Below, one piece after another: positions 57,000 through 64,000 of a stretch of 64,000 nucleotides of DNA. The position numbers and the translations under genes are program-made. Source of the stretch: Psilocybe azurescens (Eukaryota; Basidiomycota; Agaricomycetes; Agaricales; Agrocybaceae); NCBI GenBank assembly GCA_023853785.1, contig JAJIRX010001034.1:1-64000 (forward strand), in the 5' to 3' direction. How positions within the stretch are numbered: the first letter of the stretch is position 1; every line of letters begins with the position of its first letter. The notes beneath the pieces were generated by a model, which worked only from the letters and a program-made list of their open reading frames with translations, made no database searches and was not told where the DNA came from.

Positions 57000-58525
57000 T
57001 TAAACAACAATCTGCCAGACCCCGGATGTATCTTGCACCATGGAAGCCGAGTCTTCTCCAACACCTTCGATGTCGGTAGGCCGAGCCGGGTTCCTGTTAT
57101 TCCAAATGGAAGGTCCGTTCCATACGAATATTCATGTTTATCGGTATTCTAGAACGAAATCGCACCGTCAACGCGGAATGGCCCGCCACTACTTTGGCGG
57201 AACGCAGATCATCCCAACCGACAGACTACGGTTCCCATCTGTGAGCGCTTGGCTTTCCATTCCAACAAAATCCATCGGCGGTACTGCTCGATCATACTCA
57301 TGTGAATGTCCACTGGCGTCTCGCGTATATGCAACAAGTTTCTGTGCCAACGAGCCTACCCGGACGCAATTTCGATTCTCCACACTGCAACGCTTGAAAT
57401 TGGTTTCGATCTAATTGTTTCCGCCATCTTGGGCCTTGGTATTTCAATTTCTTTAGTATTCCGGACCCATTGCAAAGCCCATGATTTCCTCACCTTCATG
57501 GCATTAGGGATCGCCGTGGATCGTCAACTACACGGTACACCTGGTTTCAAGCCTTTCTACGACACAGGAGCCACTTTTTTGAACTGTGCGTTATTATTTT
57601 TCTGGATATCTAGGCTTCCAGCACCTTCGACTGGAGTATCAAGCGCGATGAGCTCTCGCGCCGAGCTATTTGGTCAGGCAGACCGGAGTCTTCGTATAAC
57701 GTCATCTTGATCTCATAACTAACTGTCTCGAGTCTCGACTTCAAGTATCTACACCTTCACAGATATCTTTTCCCCACAGGGTTCGAATTCGAGTTGTAAG
57801 TCCATGTCGACCCCTTGTATTTCAGCGAATCTAACGTTGAGATGCCCTTCAGAATTTTACACATAAGTAAATCTCTCCACAAGAAATGTCATTGCTTTAC
57901 CTCTCCCTCTGAACTCCATGACTCAGGCTCTGAATTGATTTCCACTCAAAAAGAGTCAAAGCTGTCTGGCTCAACCACACCATTCTCATCAACGAATCTC
58001 TGCATTATTACCTCCTAGTCGTCCAATCACCTCAAACGCGAAAGCTAACGTTTAACCCTCCTGCTCCTGAGGTTGGGAGCCGCTTCCCAGGCGAGCTTCG
58101 GATCACCAGCCCTAACTATATCTTTACAACGGTGGAAGCGGTTTCCAGCCATGATTACTAGGTGTAGGGGTTTCTAACTGTCAATTAGCTCTTCCAACAG
58201 TAAATAAAGAGTCCTGTTAACCAGCCACATTCTCCATTACACTTACAGCCTCCGCATCCTCCGGCTCCGCAATGGCGGCGGCTTCCCAGCAACAAGTACT
58301 AGGCGGAGGGTTCTCTGCACCTTCTCAAGTCCACTAAATTTATTTAATGCCTACCATCGTTTCCCCGTTCCCGGGTGAGAGCCACACCTAATTAAAATGG
58401 CGCATTGAATAATTATGTAATTTAAAAATCGAAATTTACACCGGTTTGGTTCAGATTTTGTTTGTTATCTCTAAGTTCAACTTTTCTTATAACCACCATC
58501 ACCACCACCGCTACCTCCATTCATT
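57000..58525. other. No confident gene
   Basis: Plus-strand fragments such as HRQRGMARHYFGGTQIIPTD (57170-57220) and IGFDLIVSAILGLGISI (about 57390-57440) hint at a broken or multi-exon gene, but no consistent model could be built. Confidence 0.3.
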
Positions 58526-59713
58526 ATGCCATCCTCTTTGTCATTTAACGTGCCCTCATCTCCCAGTCCCACGCTAATGGACAAGGAGAAGGATGAAAGA
58601 AGTTTTTAGCCCGTCAGGCAGAACTCGCCAGAGGATACAGGGAGAAGGCTCGAGCTGAGAAAGAAAAGCTAATTGCAGAAAGAAAGAAGGAAAATAGACA
58701 GGCAGAGGAGAAGGAGAAGGAAGAGGCAGAGGAGAAGGAGAAGGAACAGGTGGAGGCAAAGGTGAAGGCAGATGCAGAGGCAAAGGCCATGGCAGATGCA
58801 GAGGCAATGGCCAAGGCGGCAAATCCCAGGAATAAGACAAGGCCCAAACCCAGACCCAAGGCCAAGGCCAAGGTGTTTGCAGATGCTGATGCAGCAGATG
58901 CAGATGCAGATGCAGCAGATGTAGATGTGGAGGTGGAGGCGGTGGATGCAGAGGCGGAGGTGGCAGATGCGGATGTGGAAGCGGCAGATGCAAGGGTGAA
59001 GGAGAAGGAAAAGACTGCAAAGGGTAGGTTAGGGGCTGAGGAAGCGGGGCCAGGGGAGGTGGCGACAGAGCCTGCTATGGCGGCTCCAGAAGAGATGGAG
59101 GTGGATGTGGATGTGGGGGACGAAGTAACGGTGATGATGGCAGAGATGTTGGAGAGGAGAAGAGGGAAAATGGGGAGGACAAGGACAAGACGCGGGAGAT
59201 GGAGGACCCTTCCTCCCAAATACAGTGGGACCATAGACTGAACACCCTTTGTCACCCGATCACCACCGGTAAGCCCAAAACCTACTCTCACCATGATTTT
59301 TACCTTACTATCCCTGGCTTATCATTTTATAGAGAACAATGATAGTGAAGAGGACCGCTCCCCCGAAAGAGACGGGGACGGGGTTAGATACGATTGTTGT
59401 CAAACCATGTATCCCCCCTGGGTAAAGGGAAAAGAAGGCTCTCCTGAGCCCGGAAGTTCCAAGTACGCTGCCATTCCTTTTTTCACAACTTGTCACTGAT
59501 TTTTTGTCTTTATATTGTAGAGAGTTCGAACAAAGGAAGCTTACAGATTCTACCGACCTTCCGCCATGCTTGAAATGTGTCATGAAGGGTTGGGATTGTG
59601 TTATCACAAAGAATCCGGATAATCAGAGCAGCTGCAACAAATGCCATTGGTCGAAGAGAAAGTGCACTCGCCCTTTAGAAGATTCACCCTCCACTACCAA
59701 AAGGCCAAGATGA
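58526..59713 (+). CDS. Coiled-coil protein with C-terminal zinc cluster
   Basis: It starts MPSSLSFNVPSSPSPTLMD. One extra T near 58600 shifts into ARQAELARGYREKARAEKEK, a long charged Lys/Glu coiled coil that turns into an Ala/Asp/Val/Glu low-complexity stretch (58860-59010). After a putative intron an exon at about 59333-59461 is followed by a clear intron (about 59462-59520, GTACGC to TGTAG). The last exon carries a cysteine cluster at 59567-59665, CLKCVMKGWDC then CNKCHWSKRKC, spaced CX2CX6CX11CX2CX6C. It may be a DNA-binding protein of a mushroom-specific family. Function unknown. Confidence 0.6.
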
Positions 59714-60149
59714 CAGCCCCTGCCGATCCTACCCCCATTTCCCAACCTCAGGCTGGAGGGAGTAAAAATATTGGTGTTGCCTCCACCTCCAAATCGACCT
59801 CCCGCACCCATTCTTCCTCTGCCTTTGCCAAGTCCACCGCCTGCCGTCCCACCCCTCCCATTTTCAAGTCCAGAAGCCACCATTCTGCCTCTGCCCTTGC
59901 CAAGTCCACCACTCGGTGTTCCACCCCTTCCGTTGCCGGCACTTCCACCTCTGCCGCCGCCACCAGCCCAAAGTCGTGATCTCCATCGTCGCCAACTCGC
60001 CTATCCCCATCCCCGCTGCCGCCACAATTGTCTATATCCAATAAAATCCTTTACTGTCTGGAGAGAATCGAAAAAGGCCTATCTATATAAGTTGTATAAT
60101 ATTCTGAGATTTTAAAACGATAGTTGATTTGTTCCCACACCTTTTGGCT
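59714..60149. other. C/T-rich 3' region, no separate gene
   Basis: Proline- and serine-coding low complexity in all frames up to about 60000. An AATAAAATCC near 60038 could serve as a polyadenylation signal. Confidence 0.35.
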
Positions 60150-61880
60150 GGCGATATATTTCCGACAGAAATTTATTGACCTTCTTGGCGGTTGTCATCA
60201 GGGCTGCTCTGATGATGAAGAGAAAAAAAAATTTTGGGGGGGGGGAGCAGGGGTCCCTTTTTTCTGTCACAGCTACGGCACCCACGCTCTCACATGTGAC
60301 CTGACCAACCAAAAGACACCCAAGTTGGCCCATGCTAGATGAGAGCCATGTTTGTTCGACAAACAAACATATATGACCAAAGTCTTGGGGGTGAGCTGTG
60401 ATAACCCTGAATGTGAGAAGACCAAGACAAAAATTGCATGACCTGTTTCTCAACAAGGAAGGCCTTCAGGCCCATGATTGAAATCCTGGCCTGGTCCAAG
60501 GACACCTTTCTGTCATGCGACCGACTTTTTCCTTTTTGGAAAAATTTCCCGTCAGCCAGATTTTGCTTTTCGCCGGCTCCAGGCGAGTTTTTTTGCGTTT
60601 TTCTCAATGAGGAAAGAAGCAAACGACATAATTTAACGAGATTCAGGGTCAGAAGAGTCGGCCCCGCGTTTCTGGTTTGTAGCACAGCCACCTAAAGTGA
60701 GCCAGAACGATCAGCTCGCTTGCTTGAGCTCAGTTGTGCCCAGCTTCCCCCATGAGCTCCATGAGACCACATTGTCTGCTGGCGATATATTTCTAAAAAA
60801 TATATTGACGCTTTGGTTTTTCTTGGCCCAGGGCTTTTATAGGATCTGAAAGTTTCTCAGCATGGTCTGAGAGATCATGGAGAGCCGTGTTCATTGCCGC
60901 TTGTTGGCTCACTCACCTATGCTCAGTTGGCCCATCTGGACACCTTTCTGTCCTGTGACCGACTTTTTCCCTTTTGGAAAATATTCCCATCAGCCAGATT
61001 TCGCTTTTGCTGGCTCCGGGCGAGTTTTTTGCGTTTTTCTCAATGAGGAAAGAAGCAAACAACATAATTTAACGTGATTCAGGGTCGGGAGAGTCGACCC
61101 CACATTTTAGGTTTATAGCACAGCCACCTAAAGTGAGCCAGAACGATGGATAATGGGAAGACATAATTATGCCTTTGAGCAGTCAGGCAAGCTGGCTGGC
61201 CGGTGTGCATGTATCCTTTCTGTCTCATCAGCTCACTTGCTTGAGCTCAGTTGGGCCCAGCCCAGCTTACCCCATGAACTCCATGAGACCATGTTATCTG
61301 TTGGCAATATATTTCTAAAAACAATATATCGACACTTTGGTTTTTCTTGGCCCAGGGCTTTATAGGATCTGAAAGTTTCTCAGCATGGTCTGATAGATCA
61401 AGGAGAGCTGTGTTCATTGTCGCTCATCGGCTCACTCACTTATGCTCAGTCGGCTCATTATTTTCACCGGCTCCAGCTGACCATATCTGCTGGCAATATA
61501 TTTCCAAAAGAAATATATCGACATTCGTGTTTTTCTTGGCCCCAGAGCTCTTTGATCTAAAAGTCTGTCAGCATGGTCTGATGCATCAAGGAGCCCTGTG
61601 TGTATTTTTGCTCATCAGCTCACTTACTTGCACTCAGCTGTGTTCACCCTTCTCAATTAGCTGCATCTGACTGTGTCAGTCAGTCGGCGATATATTTCAA
61701 ATAAAAATATATCGACATTTTTGTTCTTCTTGGAGAAAGGGCTGGGCAAGGTTTGTTGAGTTTTTGTTGATGGGAAAGGAACAGAATGACACAATTTGAC
61801 TGGATTCAGTGTGAGGAGAGCTGGCCTCACTTTTTTAGATGTAGCACAGCCACCTGCCATGAGGTCCATGGATAGATATA
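60150..61880. repeat. Hairpin-containing repeat array
   Basis: Five copies of a short inverted repeat (CGATATATTTC, a 4-8 base loop, then AAATATATCGAC) lie at about 60150-60180, 60782-60810, 61303-61333, 61491-61523 and 61687-61715. Linked segments are repeated too: 60495-60800 recurs at 60940-61315, with a diverged third partial copy at 61740-61870. Spacing is about 630, 520, 190 and 195 bp. No coding frame is supported. Confidence 0.7.
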
Positions 61881-62421
61881 GCAAAAATAGTTATGCCTTT
61901 GGGATTCTTTCTTTTCTGTCCCCTGTCCCAAGATGACATCTGTCCCTTTCCACCCCCTTCCCTTTTTGTCTATGCCGTCTCCTGTCCCCTCCCTTCCTTG
62001 TATCCACTCTCTAGTATATCTCCTTCGACTGTAACACGCTGTAGCAACAAAAAGAGAAGAAATAAATGTTTATTACACAATATATCAGGTTTAATCAGCC
62101 TCTGTTCGTTGCAATACACCTATCTACTGACTACCTGCTCACTGTCCTCATCGGCGACAATGCTGAGTTTGATTTCTAAGTTGGGCAATAGGAGGTTGAT
62201 TTTTGCAGGCACCACGTTTGACGTGTGCCACTGACACCCTTCAATTGGACGTCAGAACCGAAGTGCCATTGCTCTTCACATGATATCAAACCTGTGGCAC
62301 GTATCTTCCAAAAGTGGGCACCCATTCCAAAACAGGAGGAAAGTGTAGTATTCCCTCCTTGTACCTCCTCCTCCATGTCTCTCTCCACTCATAATCTCCT
62401 TGAACGCTCTTGGTTGACTCT
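61881..62421. other. No gene recognised
   Basis: CT-rich sequence up to about 62040, then ordinary sequence without a convincing frame. Confidence 0.35.
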
Positions 62422-62581
62422 ATGCCCAAGCGATCTGGTCTCTCTAGTGGTGTATCTGTAGTATGTGGCACAAGCTATGGACTTCGGCAGCCACTGCAGC
62501 CCTCTCAGAAGCACGTCAAACTTAACAAGACGGTAGCACAGCTTGACACTGAGAAAAAGCAGTACCATGCACAACTCAGAA
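62422..62581 (+). other. Possible first exon
   Basis: ATG at 62422 opens MPKRSGLSSGVSVVCGTSYG and a short coiled-coil-like VKLNKTVAQLDTEKKQYHAQ that ends at a good donor, GTAAGT. A following exon was not firmly found. Confidence 0.3.
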
Positions 62582-62747
62582 GTAAGTTGTATTTTATGGC
62601 CACTCTATTGCTTGAACTTACAATGTGCTAGATCTCGGTTTCAAGAACGCAAAGACCTCATCCATGCCACTGAGGAGGTCTTTACCCTCACCCATATATT
62701 CGGGTGGAGTTTGGTGACTCTTTTTTGCAGGTGTCCCAGCCATTTAG

Positions 62748-62962
62748 AGGTGGAGACTCCACTTGGAGTCCAGCTGGAATTGACTCATCCTCCATGTGGG
62801 CCAATGTGGAGGATGTGGAACTCCATGTGGACATCATGTGGAACTTCATCTGAGTCTCACATCCTCCATATGGATTCCATATGGATTTGACTCATGAAGC
62901 ATGTTTATCAGCATTAATACACATTTCAGGGTCAATTTCTAATGGACTCCAGGTGGAGGATG
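62748..62962. repeat. Cluster of TCCANNTGGA palindromes
   Basis: Five perfect 10-bp palindromes TCCACTTGGA-like, TCCATGTGGA, TCCATATGGA (twice) and TCCAGGTGGA-like, plus the near copy TCCATGTGGG, fall within about 215 bp. All contain CANNTG. Confidence 0.6.
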
Positions 62963-62967
62963 ATCCC

Positions 62968-63012
62968 CAGATTTTATTTATATTTTATTTATATTTTATT
63001 TATATTTTATTA
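62968..63012. repeat. AT-rich 12-bp tandem repeat
   Basis: About three and a half units of TTTTATTTATAT. Confidence 0.8.
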
Positions 63013-63030
63013 TAATGTTAAAAAAAAACA

Positions 63031-63108
63031 CCAACAGGAATTGAACTCGGGCATCCGAGAAGGCCGCACACTGACGTTAAACCAACTAAGCTATAGAGCG
63101 CTTGTAAT
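63031..63108 (-). other. tRNA-like module (possible SINE head)
   Basis: The minus strand has an A-box-like TAGCTTAGTTGGTTTAACG and a B-box-like GAGTTCAATTCC at tRNA-like distance, then a run of nine T. Acceptor and D stems pair poorly, so a tRNA-derived repeat is more likely than a tRNA gene. Confidence 0.4.
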
Positions 63109-63574
63109 TTATCAAATTTTGATGGGATACATACCAATACGGCTATTTACTCGGCATTTCTTGGCAAGTGACAAATAACGTCACATATGTGACTTATTGA
63201 TGCCACATCGGTCCGTTTATTATTTCCACCACCCCACCTCTTCCTCCGACCACCACCACCCCGCTGCCGGCCGTCGTTGCGTGCCCCCCACATTGCCGTC
63301 GTCAGTTGGAGCCAGGCCCATGCCAACCCAACCCGACACACATAGCATCGCAACAAACCGAGACCGACAAAGAACAAATGGACACCCGCAAACGAAGGGA
63401 GGTGAGTACAGAACGAGACAGAACGAGGAGGGTGGAGAATGAGGAACGAGGCGAGGCAAATGCAGAACGAGGGGGAATGAGGCGATGCGATGTGAACGAG
63501 GAACAAGGTCGTGACCCCAGGTAAGTCGCGAATTCTGCATGCCGCCACCATTAACCGCCTCCCCCCCCCTCTTT
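63109..63574. other. No gene recognised
   Basis: Purine-rich GAACGAGG-type low complexity occurs near 63400-63500. A C8 run is at about 63563. Confidence 0.35.
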
Positions 63575-64000
63575 TTCGTGTAGGCCGACAACAACAACAA
63601 CAACGGGTACGTACGGTACGTACAATGATGGGTACGACGGCACGCAGGACGCGTATGGACGATGACACCAACATGTATGCAGACCATGACAATGACACGT
63701 ACAACGGCCACGACAACGGCCATGACGACCACGACAACGACAACGACAACACATACGACGGCCACGACAACAACAACAACAACGCTCGCACGACAGCCAC
63801 AACAACAACAACAACGTGTACGACGGCCACAACGACGGCGACAACGTGTACAACAGCCACAACAACAACGACAACGCTGTATGACAGACGCAGCGGACAC
63901 GACAACACAATGTACGGACACGCCGGACGTGTACGACGGCCACCACGACATGTATGAAGGCCACCACAGCATGTACGACGGCCACCACAACGATGACAAT
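63575..64000. repeat. ACA/ACG triplet-rich array running off the window
   Basis: CAACAACAAC and ACGACGGCCAC-type units fill the end. Long open frames on both strands (Thr/Asn/Asp-rich on plus, Val/Cys-rich on minus) follow from the triplet period and are not taken as genes. Confidence 0.75.

Noticed and set aside
57040..57710. A membrane protein gene suggested by IGFDLIVSAILGLGISI
   Set aside because: Neighbouring protein-like fragments fall in other frames and no consistent exon model emerged.
58574..59294. Long leftward frames rich in Ser, Ala and Pro
   Set aside because: Antisense shadow of the Lys/Glu/Ala coiled-coil gene on the plus strand.
63147..63999. Two long leftward frames rich in Val and Cys
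   Set aside because: They follow from ACA/ACG triplet repeats. Composition is extreme and there are no domain motifs.
1..64000. CRISPR arrays, bacterial operons, ribosome binding sites
   Set aside because: The window is eukaryotic. No spaced palindromic direct repeats of CRISPR type were seen.

Overview
The window is nuclear DNA of a mushroom-forming basidiomycete (Agaricomycete). The evidence is short GT-AG introns, KDZ (Kyakuja-Dileera-Zisupton) transposases with the CxC2 cysteine cluster, Ty3/Gypsy elements including a chromodomain type, and a NACHT NLR-like gene of the mushroom type. The species cannot be named from the sequence alone.

Most of the window is two complete copies of one KDZ DNA transposon of about 14.95 kb, facing each other as an inverted pair. 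Copy A spans 449-30518 and copy B spans 37635-52568. Copy A is enlarged by two Gypsy insertions at 14372-21108 and 21904-30271, and copy B still shows both empty target sites. Each copy has imperfect terminal inverted repeats of about 143 bp and the same five genes. From the transposase end these are gene B (a protein with tandem acidic, SUMO-interacting-motif-like repeats), the CxC2/KDZ transposase, gene C (unrecognised, divergent from the transposase), gene D (a Gal4-like Zn2Cys6 cluster protein) and gene E (unrecognised, divergent from D). The names B to E are my labels.

Copy A landed inside a NACHT-domain gene. It made a 7-bp target duplication (AATACAG), with the ATPase part at 30526-31946 and the severed 3' end at 331-441. 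The spacer between the copies (30519-37634) also holds a broken Sec61-alpha gene fused to a second NACHT fragment, two weak hypothetical genes, and the 3' end of a cysteine-rich gene cut by copy B. Copy B has no visible target duplication.

Right of copy B lie a 481-bp TIR element (52790-53270), a GFA/CENP-V-type gene (53625-54260), a mitochondrial pyruvate dehydrogenase kinase gene (54986-56650), a coiled-coil plus zinc-cluster gene (58526-59713), a hairpin-containing repeat array (60150-61880), palindromic and AT-rich repeats, a tRNA-like module and a triplet-rich array running off the window.

Many genes, including ordinary host genes, carry single-base indels that often fall in homopolymers or C/G-rich hexamer tracts. 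Consensus error in the assembly is therefore a real alternative to decay, and many gene limits are outer hulls of exons rather than exact models.
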